This document shows positions 7,569 through 15,651 of a DNA stretch of 18,010 bases, piece by piece (position 1 is the stretch's first letter; each line of letters begins with the position of its first letter). The notes beneath the pieces were generated by a model. The model was not told the origin of the DNA, made no database searches, and worked only from the letters and a program-made list of their open reading frames with translations. The stretch is taken from the NCBI GenBank assembly GCA_035646375.1, contig DASRPM010000362.1, positions 1-18,010 of the forward strand, written 5' to 3'. Made by a program: the position numbers and the translations under genes. The stretch is from DASYRM01 sp035646375 (GTDB lineage Bacteria; Acidobacteriota; Vicinamibacteria; Vicinamibacterales; UBA2999).

Positions 7569-8185
7569 GATTCTTTCTTGCCGTGCAGCTTCGTCGTGAG
7601 CCGCTTGAGCGCGCGGCCCACGGCCATGCGCGCCGCGTCGGGCGTCGGCATCTCGAAGCGTTCGGCGATTTCCGCCACCGACCACTGCGCCTCGACGCGA
7701 GCCACCACGAGCTCACGGTCTCGCGTGCCCAGATCGCCCAGCGCGTCGCGGTAGTGCTGATACGCCTCCGACTGCACGGCCACTTCGAGTGGCGACGTGC
7801 GATCCGACACGAGATCGGGCGGCAGCTCCACCGCCGACGGATGGCGGCTCACCTTGCGCACCTCGTCGCGGATGCGGTTGATCACCGACTGCCGCAGGTA
7901 CGCCTGCATGGCGCCGACATGGCGCGGCTCGAAGTGATCCAGCCGGCGCAGGACGTGCAGCACGGTTTCCTGTACGAGATCCTGCGTGTCGATGCTCGCG
8001 CGCGCGGCCGGCGGCAGACGCCCGTGCGCCCAGCGGCGCAGGCCCGGCAGGCAGCGCTGCAGCAGGGCTTCGACGGCCACGCGATCGCCGCCGCGCGCGC
8101 GGACGACAAGCTCGATCGTGGGTTCGTCGCTCAGCAGCGCGTCGTGCGAGCTGTCGGGTGAAGTGGCCTTCGAGGGTTCGGTCAT
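7565..8185 (-). CDS. ECF-type RNA polymerase sigma factor, 206 aa
   Basis: This is a two-domain sigma70-family protein. Region 2 spans roughly residues 34-105 and includes D66-T-Q-D-L-V-Q-E73, the polymerase-binding helix, then a -10-reading segment 'AYLRQSVINRIRDEVRK'. Region 4 spans roughly residues 145-200 with 'LGTRDRELVVARVEAQWSVAEIAERFEMPTPDAARMAVGRALKRL', a helix-turn-helix that would read the -35 element. The usual D-A-E-D of region 2.2 is D-T-Q-D here. That loses one acidic residue and gains a threonine, though it may be normal for this subfamily. No anti-sigma factor gene is adjacent. A soluble Ser/Thr kinase gene is divergent across 84 nt. I chose the ATG at 8185 over the in-frame ATG at 8209 because a promoter-like pair (8205-8232) would start transcripts downstream of 8209. 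Confidence 0.9.
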   Translation of the reverse strand: MTEPSKATSPDSSHDALLSDEPTIELVVRARGGDRVAVEALLQRCLPGLRRWAHGRLPPAARASIDTQDLVQETVLHVLRRLDHFEPRHVGAMQAYLRQSVINRIRDEVRKVSRHPSAVELPPDLVSDRTSPLEVAVQSEAYQHYRDALGDLGTRDRELVVARVEAQWSVAEIAERFEMPTPDAARMAVGRALKRLTTKLHGKKES

Positions 8186-8204
8186 GGAGTGTTGGCTCGC
8201 GGCA

Positions 8205-8232
8205 ATCATACGCCCTGCTTCTGCTGTATAAA
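8205..8232 (-). promoter_or_regulatory. Candidate promoter of the ECF sigma factor gene
   Basis: On the minus strand TTTATA (8227-8232, 4/6 match to TTGACA) and TATGAT (8205-8210, 5/6 match to TATAAT) are spaced by 16 nt. This places the transcript start about 10-15 nt before the ATG at 8185. The same TATAAA read on the plus strand could be a -10 for the divergent kinase gene, but I see no matching -35 for it. This is a weak pattern-based call. Confidence 0.3.
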
Positions 8233-8269
8233 CGGACGACGTCGTGCAAGCGAACACACTGTCCAGCTC

Positions 8270-9154
8270 ATGCTTGGCCTGACCCTGAGTCATTACAAGA
8301 TCACCGGCAAGCTCGGCACTGGTGGCATGGGCGTCGTCTACGACGCCGACGATCTGCGGCTGCCGCGCAAGGTGGCGCTCAAGTTTCTTCCGGACGAGCT
8401 GGCGGACGACAAGGACGCCGTCCGGCGGTTCGCGCGGGAGGCGTCGACGATCGCCCTCCTGAGCCACCCGAACATCTGCACGATCTACGACGTGGACACG
8501 CACGAGGGGCGTCAGTTCATCGCCATGGAGCGGCTCGACGGCGTGACGCTCAAGATCGTGATGGCACGCGAAGACCTCGAGCTGTCGCGCCTGCTCGACA
8601 TCGGACGGCAGATCACGGCGGCGCTCGGCGCCGCGCACGCCAGGGGCGTCGTGCACCGTGACATCAAGCCGGGCAACGTGATGGTGGCCGACGACGGCCA
8701 CGTGAAGGTGCTGGATTTCGGCCTGGCGCGCCAGTTCCGGATGCCGGGCAGCAATACCATCGGTCTCGAGGGATCGACGATTCCCGGGCGTCCGCTCGGG
8801 ACGGCCAATTACATGGCGCCGGAGCGCATCCTGCAGCTGCCGCTCGATCCGCGCAGCGACCTGTTCTCGCTCGGCGTGATCCTCTACGAGATGGCCACGG
8901 GCCGCCTGCCCTTCGCGGGCGCCTCGCCGAGCGACACCGTGACCAACGTGCTCGATCGCGAACCGGAGCCGATCACGACGCTGGCGCCGGATCGCCCCGC
9001 TTCGCTCGAGCACGTGGTCATGCGGCTGCTGGCCAAGCGGGCGGCCGATCGCTATCAGAGCGCGGAGCACCTGGCGGACGCGCTCGCGCGCGTCGAAATA
9101 CCGCCGTCGACACTGGCCACGCGCCTCCTGCGGCGGCTGCGCCCGGCGCGCTAG
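8270..9154 (+). CDS. Soluble Hanks-type Ser/Thr protein kinase, 294 aa
   Basis: This is a complete eukaryotic-like kinase domain with every catalytic element present. The glycine loop is G16-T-G-G-M-G21, the ATP-anchoring lysine is K38 (VALKF), and the catalytic loop H129-R-D131-I-K-P-G-N contains the base D131. The metal ligand is D149 in D-F-G, and A183-P-E185 marks the end of the activation segment. An activation loop rich in Ser/Thr (PGSNTIGLEGSTIPG) offers autophosphorylation sites. Unlike most acidobacterial-type kinases it stops right after the kinase domain, with no membrane segment, TPR or PASTA domain, so it acts in the cytoplasm. I chose the ATG at 8270 because the kinase fold begins immediately after it (HYKITGKLG). 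No good ribosome site precedes it. It is divergent from the ECF sigma factor gene, which makes that sigma factor an attractive substrate by inference. Confidence 0.92.
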   Translation: MLGLTLSHYKITGKLGTGGMGVVYDADDLRLPRKVALKFLPDELADDKDAVRRFAREASTIALLSHPNICTIYDVDTHEGRQFIAMERLDGVTLKIVMAREDLELSRLLDIGRQITAALGAAHARGVVHRDIKPGNVMVADDGHVKVLDFGLARQFRMPGSNTIGLEGSTIPGRPLGTANYMAPERILQLPLDPRSDLFSLGVILYEMATGRLPFAGASPSDTVTNVLDREPEPITTLAPDRPASLEHVVMRLLAKRAADRYQSAEHLADALARVEIPPSTLATRLLRRLRPAR

Positions 9155-9160
9155 CCGCCG
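9131..9160. terminator. GC-rich hairpin at a convergent gene junction, possible bidirectional terminator
   Basis: An 8-bp perfect stem CGGCGGCT (9131-9138) / AGCCGCCG (9153-9160) holds a 14-nt loop that can itself pair (GCGC-CCG-GCGC). It covers the kinase stop codon and lies 10 nt beyond the stop of the convergent small gene at 9171. It has no T run on either side, so it is at best a weak or factor-assisted terminator. Part of its symmetry may come from GC-rich coding sequence. Confidence 0.3.
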
Positions 9161-9170
9161 CGGCGAACCC

Positions 9171-9542
9171 TTACCAGTCCACGCGGACTTCGGCCGGCGG
9201 CTGCGGCGGCTCGACCTTCGCCTTCTTCCGGCGGACGGCCGGCACGCTGAGCACGAGGAACACGGCCCCGGCGCGCTCGACGATCTCGGCCGAGACCTTG
9301 GCGCGCTGCGCTGCGTCCTTCGAGCCGTACATGAGCCGCACCCGGAAGCTCGGCTTCGGGAAGAGGCTTTTGGCCGGCGCGCTCTTGGCCGCGGCTACAC
9401 GCTTCGTCCTCTTCTTCGATCCGATCGACTCGAACCGGATCGGGTCGCGGCCGCGCACGGATCCCGTCTCTCGCCCGAGGTCGTCCTCGTGAATCACCGT
9501 CCAGTGCACACTCTCGTTGCCAACCACTTCTCCGTAGCCCAT
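9171..9542 (-). CDS. Small uncharacterised protein, 123 aa, paralogue of the 9574-9951 gene
   Basis: I do not recognise this family. The protein begins M-G-Y-G-E-V-V-G-N-E-S-V-H-W, then T-V-I-H-E-D-D, and ends P-A-E-V-R-V-D-W. Both ends match the neighbouring gene almost exactly. Between them are an R-D-P-I-R element, a Lys/Ala/Pro-rich insert (SKKRTKRVAAAKSAPAK), a short strand pair 'SFRVRLMYG', and a hydrophobic strand 'AVFLVLSVPAV' followed by a basic stretch (RRKKAK). There is no signal peptide, membrane segment, cysteine or known catalytic motif. It looks like a small, mostly beta, cytosolic protein. The ATG at 9540-9542 is preceded 4 nt upstream by GGGGAGG, a very strong ribosome site, suggesting high translation. 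It is the last gene of the minus-strand cluster, 31 nt after its paralogue, and faces the soluble kinase gene. Confidence 0.85.
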   Translation of the reverse strand: MGYGEVVGNESVHWTVIHEDDLGRETGSVRGRDPIRFESIGSKKRTKRVAAAKSAPAKSLFPKPSFRVRLMYGSKDAAQRAKVSAEIVERAGAVFLVLSVPAVRRKKAKVEPPQPPAEVRVDW

Positions 9543-9573
9543 GGTTCCTCCCCTGTGCTGTCTTGCCGCCGTG

Positions 9574-9951
9574 CTACCAGTCGATCCGGATTTCCGCAGC
9601 CGGTGCGTCGTCGGGTTCGCGCCGGCTGATGACCGGCACGTCGACCACCAGGACGTACATGCCGTCCTCGGGTCGTACGCGGACGTTGGCGGCGGCCGCC
9701 TGCGCATCCCTCTCCCGCTGGAATCGCAGCTTCACCCGATAGTGGCCCCCGTGCCCCTTGCGGCGCCCGACTTCGGCGAGGGAAATCGGATCGCAGCCCC
9801 GTGCGGACTTCTCGATGTGCACGTCGTTTCCGACCTTGGGATGCGCACCGCGCCCCTGCTTCGACGAGAGACCGACGGCCGCGCCGCCGTCGTCTTCGTG
9901 GGCCACCACCCAATGGACGCTTTCGTTTCCGACCACCTCTCCGTATCCCAT
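9574..9951 (-). CDS. Small uncharacterised protein, 125 aa, paralogue of the 9171-9542 gene
   Basis: This is the second member of the unrecognised family. It shares the first 14 residues (M-G-Y-G-E-V-V-G-N-E-S-V-H-W) without a change, followed by V-V-A-H-E-D-D, and ends P-A-A-E-I-R-I-D-W. The core has C-D-P-I-S, 'HYRVKLRFQ', 'NVRVRPEDGMYVLVVDVPVI' and a short acidic/basic linker. Its Gly/Lys-rich insert (residues ~22-48) sits before the DPI element, whereas its paralogue carries an insert after it. The two copies therefore diverged by gaining or losing different linkers around a common core. The ATG at 9949-9951 has a perfect AGGAGG 6 nt upstream. It lies 38 nt behind the TPR-kinase gene on the same strand, so it is probably made with it. 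Function unknown; a kinase substrate or partner is only a guess. Confidence 0.85.
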   Translation of the reverse strand: MGYGEVVGNESVHWVVAHEDDGGAAVGLSSKQGRGAHPKVGNDVHIEKSARGCDPISLAEVGRRKGHGGHYRVKLRFQRERDAQAAAANVRVRPEDGMYVLVVDVPVISRREPDDAPAAEIRIDW

Positions 9952-9989
9952 GAAAATCCTCCTGACGTTGCGTCGCCGCTGCCGCCGAG

Positions 9990-12900
9990 CTAGTCGATGA
10001 GACCCTGGCGCATCAGCCGTGATAGAAAACGTTCGCGAAGCTCGGGTGGAACAGCATCGCGCATGGCGCCCAACAGGCGGGTGGTTTCGCGGCGGTCGCG
10101 CTCCCCGCGATCGCCGGTGCCGAGCTCGGCAGTGGCTGCGCCGCGCCAATGATGCACCTGCGCGCGCAGCTCGGGCCCCAGCGGCTCCACCGTGACATCC
10201 GACAGCGTCGCGACGGCCGCGGCCGGCCGGTGGCCGCGCAGATCCAGCCGCGCGAGAAACACGCGCGCCTGCGCTTCGAGCGCTGGCCGCCGCATGCGGC
10301 GGGCCTGCTGCAGGCTCGCCTCGATCAGCCCGCGCGCGCCGCTCTTTGCCGCCAGGCCATCGATGAGGCCGACATACGCGCGAGCCTCGACGCTCGCCGG
10401 GTCGGGCAGGTCGTCGGCCCACAGCCGCGACGCCGCGTCGAACGCCTCGCGCGCCTCGTCGAGGCGCCCCTCCGCATAGGCGATTTCGCCTCCCGCCGCC
10501 TTCAGTCGCGGCACGACATCGCCTGCCGACGCCTCCGGCAGCCTGCTGGCGCGGGTCCAGGTGGCCCGTGCCGTGTCCGTGTCCCCGAGCAGCGCCTGCA
10601 CCCGCGCGAGATCGACCAGCAGCTCCGCGACCTCGGTGGCGCCTTCGCTGGCGAGCGCGCGTGTGAAGGTCTCGCGGGCTCCGGTGTAGTCGCCCATCTG
10701 CATCAACACGCGGCCGTCGTCGAGCAGGAGCGCGGGGATCGCGTCCACGAACTTGCGCTCGCGCGCGATCCCGAGCGCCTGCGCGATCCCGCGGCGGGCG
10801 GCCTCGTGACGGCCCATGAACCGGTCGTGCGCGGCGATCAGCTGCAGGCAGAACACCTCGAAGTTGGTGTCGCCCAGGCTCCGCACCACGCGCAAGGCGG
10901 CCTCGACGAAGCGGAGCCCTTCCTCCGGCTGGCTGCCGTACTCGAGCAGCAGCGCGCCGGCATTGGCGCGGCTGTAGGCGGCGCGCCGCTGGTCGCCGCG
11001 CCGCTCGGCCATCTGGTAGCTCTGACGATAGAAGTCGAGGGCGCGCCCGCGATTGCCGAGCGCCGTGTGGGTGACGCCGAGGTTGGTGTAGACGGTGCCT
11101 TCGAGCGAGGCATTCCCCACGGCCTGGGCGCTCGCGAGCGCCTTCTCCCACCAGCTCGCCGCGGCCGGCAGATCGTCTTCGGCACGGGCGGCCAGGGCCA
11201 CGTAGTGCTGCGCGCGCGCCACGCCGTACCGCAGCCCCATCGACTGGAAAACGTCGAGCGCCCGCGTGGCCAGTGCCCGCGCCTGCGCGCGCTCGTCCGG
11301 CTTGCCGACCCGCAGGATGTCGGCCATGCACAGCAGCGCCTGCGCCTCGCCGGCGCGCCAGCCCACACTGGCATACGCGGTGCGGGCACGCTCGCCGAAG
11401 GCACGGGCCTGGGCCGCATCGTTCATCCGGGTCGAGTTGTAGAGGCGACACAGCTCCAGGGCCGGCCCGGCCTGGCGCGGGTCGAGGTCCAGGGCACGTC
11501 GATACGTGGCCACGGCATCCGCCGTTCGGCCGCTGCGGTCCTGATACCCGGCAAGTTCCATGAGAGCCGACGCGTCGTCGGGGCGGGCGGCCGCCAATGC
11601 GGCGTACGAGGCGCCCGCGTTCTCGTCCTGTCGCCGCACTTCGGCCAGCACGGCCTGAACGAACAGGGCGTCTGCAGGCGGCGCCCCTTGCAAGCGCGCC
11701 TCGGCTCGATCCGCCGCCTCGATCGCCGCCGTGCGATCGCCGGTGACCTGGGCGACGCGCGCCAGCCACGCGACCGGCAGCGGATGCCGCGGGTCTTCAC
11801 GTGCCGCCCGCGCAAACGCGTCCCGCGCCTCGGCCAGCTCCGCCGCGTCGTAGGCGCTGAGCCCTTCCTCGAATGCCTGCGTGGCATCGAGCGACGCGAA
11901 CCGTGCGGGGCGCACCGGCGCGGCGCCGCCGAACCAGCGCCGCACCCGGAACCGATCTTCGACCTGGCTCGCCAGCGCCGCGACGAGCGTCGCGGCCGCT
12001 TCCTTCGTGATCGACGACTCGATCGGCTCCGTCTCGATGCGACCAGTGGCGATGCCGCGGGCATCCAGCAGCTCGGCCCTCGCCTTCCAGGCGCCGCGGT
12101 CGTAGAGCAGCGTGGGCACGACGATCACCGGCGCCCCGCTGCCTTCGCGCACGGCACGCACGGCGGCGGGACTGGCCACGTCGCTGCCTGCCAGCAGCGG
12201 CCCGCGTAGCACCTGCAACAGCCGCGTGTAGGGCACCACGCGGACCTCGCGGGAGTCGCCGAGCTCGCGTGTGAGCGCCAGCGTCAGGCCGAGCCGGTAC
12301 GGGTCGAGCGTCTGATCGCCCGTTCCATTGGCCACAGGGGCAATCGCCACCACCGTGCGCACCGGCGGCCGCGAGACGTACCAGGCCGCGAGCCCGCCGA
12401 GGGCGGCAAGGAGCAGCACCGCCACGGCAAGCCGTCGCCACCTGCGGTTCCGCGTCGCGGGCATCGCCGTTCCGTGCGGGACCTGAATGGCCGCGGTCTG
12501 GAGCTCGAGCGGCACCGTGTGCCCCTGCACTTGCCGGAGCGCGCGGGCCAGCTCGCGCCCGCTGGCGAATCGGACCGCCGAGTCCTTGTGCAGCGCGCGA
12601 AAGACCAGCTGCTCGACCTCTTCGGGAATCTCGGCCCGCACCGTGCGCAGCGGCGGCGGCGTGTCGTGGCGAATCGCGTACGACAGCGCTTCGGCGTACG
12701 CCCCCTGAAACGGGGGATGCCCCGCGAGCATTTCGTAGAGCATCACGCCGACGGCCCACACATCGCTTTGCGGCATCGCGCCGAGCCCGCGCAGCTGCTC
12801 CGGCGCCATGTAGCCCACGGTGCCCATCGGCGAACCGGCCTGCGTGAGCTGGACGCTGCCGGCAAGCGTCGCCAGGCCGAAGTCCACGATCTTCACGGCG

Positions 12901-13340
12901 TCGTCCGTGAGAATGACGTTTCCCGGCTTGATGTCGCGATGCACGACGCCCGCGGCGTGGGCACGGGCAAGCCCGTCGGCGACCTGCGTGGCGATCCCGA
13001 GCGCCTCGGCCACCGTGAGCGGCCCCTGGGCGAGCCGCTGCTTCAGCGTCCCCCCCTCGTAGTAGGCCATGACGATGAAGAGCCGCCCGTCCTCGGTGGA
13101 CTGGATGTCGTGAACGGTGCAGATGTTGGCGTGGTCGGTGGACGACGCCGCCTGCGCCTCCCGCACGAAGCGCTGCTTCGCGTGCTCGTCGTGACTCCAC
13201 TCCGGCGGAAGGAACTTCAGCGCGACCAGCCGTCCGAGCTTGGTGTCGCGCGCCTTGTACACGACCCCCATGGCGCCGCCCCCGAGGCGGACGAGCACCT
13301 GGTACTGCCCCACGACGGAATCAATCAGCGGGTCGGCCAT
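9990..13340 (-). CDS. Membrane Ser/Thr protein kinase with C-terminal TPR repeats, 1116 aa
   Basis: The N-terminal Hanks kinase domain covers about residues 13-270. It has the glycine loop G20-G-G-A-M-G25, K42 (VALKF), the catalytic loop HRD with D136, DFG with D153, and M-A-P-E-Q ending the activation loop. All catalytic residues are present. A basic patch (RNRRWRR) precedes one membrane segment near residues 304-322 (LAVAVLLLAALGGLAAWYV), which should put the remaining ~790 residues outside the membrane. A globular stretch at ~325-475 ('VVAIAPVANGTGDQTLDPYRLGL...') resembles the domain between kinase and TPRs in other acidobacterial-type kinases. TPR-like repeats follow from about 480 to 960, for example 'AFEEGLSAYDAAELAEARDAFARAAREDP' and 'YQDRSGRTADAVATYRRALDLDP'. 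The ATG abuts the TGA of the quinone oxidoreductase gene (TGAATG) and no ribosome site is evident, so translation is probably coupled. Confidence 0.93.
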   Translation of the reverse strand: MADPLIDSVVGQYQVLVRLGGGAMGVVYKARDTKLGRLVALKFLPPEWSHDEHAKQRFVREAQAASSTDHANICTVHDIQSTEDGRLFIVMAYYEGGTLKQRLAQGPLTVAEALGIATQVADGLARAHAAGVVHRDIKPGNVILTDDAVKIVDFGLATLAGSVQLTQAGSPMGTVGYMAPEQLRGLGAMPQSDVWAVGVMLYEMLAGHPPFQGAYAEALSYAIRHDTPPPLRTVRAEIPEEVEQLVFRALHKDSAVRFASGRELARALRQVQGHTVPLELQTAAIQVPHGTAMPATRNRRWRRLAVAVLLLAALGGLAAWYVSRPPVRTVVAIAPVANGTGDQTLDPYRLGLTLALTRELGDSREVRVVPYTRLLQVLRGPLLAGSDVASPAAVRAVREGSGAPVIVVPTLLYDRGAWKARAELLDARGIATGRIETEPIESSITKEAAATLVAALASQVEDRFRVRRWFGGAAPVRPARFASLDATQAFEEGLSAYDAAELAEARDAFARAAREDPRHPLPVAWLARVAQVTGDRTAAIEAADRAEARLQGAPPADALFVQAVLAEVRRQDENAGASYAALAAARPDDASALMELAGYQDRSGRTADAVATYRRALDLDPRQAGPALELCRLYNSTRMNDAAQARAFGERARTAYASVGWRAGEAQALLCMADILRVGKPDERAQARALATRALDVFQSMGLRYGVARAQHYVALAARAEDDLPAAASWWEKALASAQAVGNASLEGTVYTNLGVTHTALGNRGRALDFYRQSYQMAERRGDQRRAAYSRANAGALLLEYGSQPEEGLRFVEAALRVVRSLGDTNFEVFCLQLIAAHDRFMGRHEAARRGIAQALGIARERKFVDAIPALLLDDGRVLMQMGDYTGARETFTRALASEGATEVAELLVDLARVQALLGDTDTARATWTRASRLPEASAGDVVPRLKAAGGEIAYAEGRLDEAREAFDAASRLWADDLPDPASVEARAYVGLIDGLAAKSGARGLIEASLQQARRMRRPALEAQARVFLARLDLRGHRPAAAVATLSDVTVEPLGPELRAQVHHWRGAATAELGTGDRGERDRRETTRLLGAMRDAVPPELRERFLSRLMRQGLID

Positions 13341-14321
13341 TCACGTCACGAGCACGATCTTGCCGACATGGGTGCTCGACTCCATCAGGCGGTGCGCGGC
13401 CGCCGCGTCGGCGAGCGGAAACGTGGCCGCGACGATCGGCTTCACGCCGCCCGCCTCGACGAGCGGCCAGACCTCGCGACGGAGAGCCGCCGCGATGCGC
13501 CCCTTTTCGTCGACGCTCCGCGCGCGCAGCGTCGATCCGGTCAGCGTGAGACGCCGGCCGAGGATGCGCCGCAGATCGATCGTCGCCGTCGGCGCACCCT
13601 CCAGCAGGCCAATCTGTACGAGCCGGCCGTCGATGGCGAGCGTCGCCAGGTTGCGAGGCACGTAGGAGCCGCCCATGATGTCGAGCACCAGATCGACGCC
13701 CCGTCCTCCCGTGTGCTCGAGAACGGCGGCAACGAAGTCGGCCGTACGGTAGTTGATGGCGTGCTCGGCGCCAAGCGCCACGCACGCCCGGCACTTCTCG
13801 TCGGAGCCCGCCGTGGCCAGCACACGCGCCCCGCGCGCGACCGCGAGCTGAATGGCCGTCGTCCCGATACCGCTCGTGCCGCCGTGGAAGAGCGCCGTCT
13901 CGCCCCGTTGCAGGGCTCCGCGCTCGAACACGTTGGTCCACACCGTGAAGAACGTCTCCGGCATCGCCGCCGCGGCCACGAGGTCCAGCCCAGCCGGGAT
14001 CGGCAGGCACTGCGGCACCGGTGCCACGCAGCGTGAGGCGTAGCCGCCGCCGCTGACGAGCGCGCACACGGTGTCGCCCGGCCGCAGCCCCACGACGTCC
14101 GGGCCGACGGCCATGACGCGCCCCGCCACCTCGAGCCCGGGCACGTCGCTGGCGCCGGGCGGCGGCGGATACGCGCCGAGCCGCTGCAACACGTCCGGCC
14201 GGTTCACCCCGGCGGCGGCCACCTCGATGAGCACCTCGCCCGCGGCCGGCACCGGGTCGGGACGTTCGGCGAGCCGCAGCACGTCCGGCCCGCCCGGTTG
14301 CGCGATTTCGACACAGCGCAC
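13341..14321 (-). CDS. NAD(P)H quinone oxidoreductase, PIG3 / zeta-crystallin type MDR, 326 aa
   Basis: This is a zinc-free medium-chain dehydrogenase/reductase. The N-terminal GroES-like part contains 'AAGVNRPDVLQRLGAYPPPPG' and 'PGLEVAGRV', a hallmark of PIG3-type quinone oxidoreductases. The cofactor-binding Rossmann part contains 'FHGGTSGIGTTAIQLA' near residues 145-160 and 'ATAGSDEKCRACVALGAEHAINY'. It ends 'HRLMESSTHVGKIVLVT', the usual family C-terminus. The predicted reaction is NADPH-dependent reduction of quinones or small electrophiles in the cytoplasm; the true substrate is not readable. The start is GTG at 14319-14321 with a weak GGGA upstream. It lies 13 nt after the metallohydrolase gene, and its stop touches the kinase start. 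The length is normal for the family. Confidence 0.92.
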   Translation of the reverse strand: MRCVEIAQPGGPDVLRLAERPDPVPAAGEVLIEVAAAGVNRPDVLQRLGAYPPPPGASDVPGLEVAGRVMAVGPDVVGLRPGDTVCALVSGGGYASRCVAPVPQCLPIPAGLDLVAAAAMPETFFTVWTNVFERGALQRGETALFHGGTSGIGTTAIQLAVARGARVLATAGSDEKCRACVALGAEHAINYRTADFVAAVLEHTGGRGVDLVLDIMGGSYVPRNLATLAIDGRLVQIGLLEGAPTATIDLRRILGRRLTLTGSTLRARSVDEKGRIAAALRREVWPLVEAGGVKPIVAATFPLADAAAAHRLMESSTHVGKIVLVT

Positions 14322-14334
14322 GTGTGGTCCCGGC

Positions 14335-15651
14335 CTACCGCACGGCGCCGCCGCCGTCGCCGGCGACGGCGAGCCCCGACGGGAGGCGAGGCGACGACAG
14401 AAGCTCGGTGAACACCGCCCAGCGCTTCGCCGGGTCGGCGCCCGACCGCGCCTCGATGTACCGCGCCACCATGTCCTTGCCCAGGTTGTAGTTGATCACG
14501 TAGCTGCGGTACTGGTCCACGAACCGCACGCGCTGCTGTGCCCGTGCCGGGGCATACAGGCCATAGCGCTCCAACCACGCCGTCGCCGCCGCCGCGTCGA
14601 TCTGGCCGTCGATGTAGAGGCGCGCCGCGTCGTTGCCGGCGTAGGAAAGGCGCTCGACCAGGCCCATCACCGCGTAGTAGCGCTCGGCGCCCGACGGGTC
14701 GAGGCCGGCCGCCGGGAAGATCACCTCGCGTTCGAGCTTCAGCCGATCGGCGGGCGGAAACGCGATGTCGATGCCGTAGTTGGCGGTGCCTTCGGCGATG
14801 AGCGACTGCGGCGAGAAGAGCGGGTAGATCTGGAACTCCGGCCAGCCGCGATCGCGCACCAGCGTCTTCTCGAGGAGCGCGTTGTAGACGTGATGTCCCG
14901 GATAGCCTTCGTGGCACGCCAGGTCGAGGGCGCGGTCCGCGAAGATCGGCAGGTCGGTGTTCACCTGAATCAGGCTGCGATAGTTGCCCTGATACCAGTT
15001 GTAGCCGCTCCAGCTCTTGTTCGTGACGTATTCGACGGTGAAGCTCTCGCCCGCCGGCAGCTGCACGTGCTCGAGCGTGCGGCGGCGGCACGCCTCGATG
15101 GCCGCCGTGAAGGTGGCCTCGAGGCGCGCTGGCGGGATCACGTAGGCGTCGCGGAACCGGGTGTAGCGTTCGAGCAGCGTGCCGTGGCCGGGCAGCAGCG
15201 GTTCGAGCCGCGCCAGGATGGCCTCGAATTCCCTGGCGTCGTGATGCGGCGCCACCGCGTCGTAGAGGGCCTTCGACTCCTCGTCGAACGTCAGCCGGCG
15301 TCCCCCGAGCATGGCCACCCGCGTGCGCAGCGCATCGAGCTGGCGCGTCAGGTACCCGTGCCGCAGCGCCACCAGCGAATCGCCGCCGGCCGGCGGCGCC
15401 GCGGCGGCGAGCGACGTCAAGAGGCGGGCAGCGTCCGCGTCGATCTCGGCGAGCGGCCGCTTGACGGCGGCGGCACGCCATTCCGGCGGACCGTAGAACG
15501 CGTCCACGTAGTCGGGGTCGTGCTGCCCCACGGCCAGCACCAGCTTGACGTACTGCTCGGCGAGTTCCTGCATTGGGTTCGTCCCTCGGGGCACCGCGCA
15601 TCCGATTGCGACCAGCAGCGCCGCTGTCATCCACACGCCGCGGCCCGTCAC
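14335..15651 (-). CDS. DUF885-like lipoprotein metallohydrolase with HExxPGHH motif, 438 aa
   Basis: The protein carries H247-E-G-Y-P-G-H253-H254, the zinc-binding and catalytic signature of DUF885-type metallopeptidase-like proteins. A second part of the site probably includes the E in 'LIAEGTANYG'. The N-terminus (MTGRGVWMTAALLVAIGC) is a short signal sequence ending in a lipobox-like A-I-G-C, so the mature protein is likely a lipoprotein outside the inner membrane. I chose the GTG at 15649-15651. It overlaps the upstream TGA as GTGA, has GGGAGAG 6 nt upstream, and gives a signal peptide with a basic n-region. The ATG at 15630 lacks both the ribosome site and the basic residues. It is likely a peptidase, but activity on peptides is not proven for most of this family. 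It is linked to the dehydrogenase gene by overlap and to the oxidoreductase gene by a 13-nt gap. Confidence 0.8.
   Translation of the reverse strand: MTGRGVWMTAALLVAIGCAVPRGTNPMQELAEQYVKLVLAVGQHDPDYVDAFYGPPEWRAAAVKRPLAEIDADAARLLTSLAAAAPPAGGDSLVALRHGYLTRQLDALRTRVAMLGGRRLTFDEESKALYDAVAPHHDAREFEAILARLEPLLPGHGTLLERYTRFRDAYVIPPARLEATFTAAIEACRRRTLEHVQLPAGESFTVEYVTNKSWSGYNWYQGNYRSLIQVNTDLPIFADRALDLACHEGYPGHHVYNALLEKTLVRDRGWPEFQIYPLFSPQSLIAEGTANYGIDIAFPPADRLKLEREVIFPAAGLDPSGAERYYAVMGLVERLSYAGNDAARLYIDGQIDAAAATAWLERYGLYAPARAQQRVRFVDQYRSYVINYNLGKDMVARYIEARSGADPAKRWAVFTELLSSPRLPSGLAVAGDGGGAVR

Noticed and set aside
8227..8232. TATAAA as a plus-strand -10 for the soluble kinase gene
   Set aside because: No -35-like hexamer lies 16-19 nt upstream. 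The same bases fit better as part of the minus-strand sigma gene promoter.
8186..9070. Long N-terminal extension of the sigma factor frame across the kinase gene
   Set aside because: The extra ~290 codons lie antisense to a complete kinase domain and have no sigma-like sequence. The sigma fold starts after the ATG at 8185.
9952..11769. Long in-frame extension upstream of the 125-aa small protein
   Set aside because: It is antisense-free but overlaps the TPR kinase gene in another frame, with Arg/Ala/Gly-rich translation. The perfect AGGAGG before the ATG at 9951 and the paralogue's identical N-terminus fix the start.
15628..15630. ATG start for the metallohydrolase gene
   Set aside because: It has no ribosome site and yields a signal peptide without a basic n-region. 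The GTG at 15651 with GGGAGAG and a GTGA overlap fits better.
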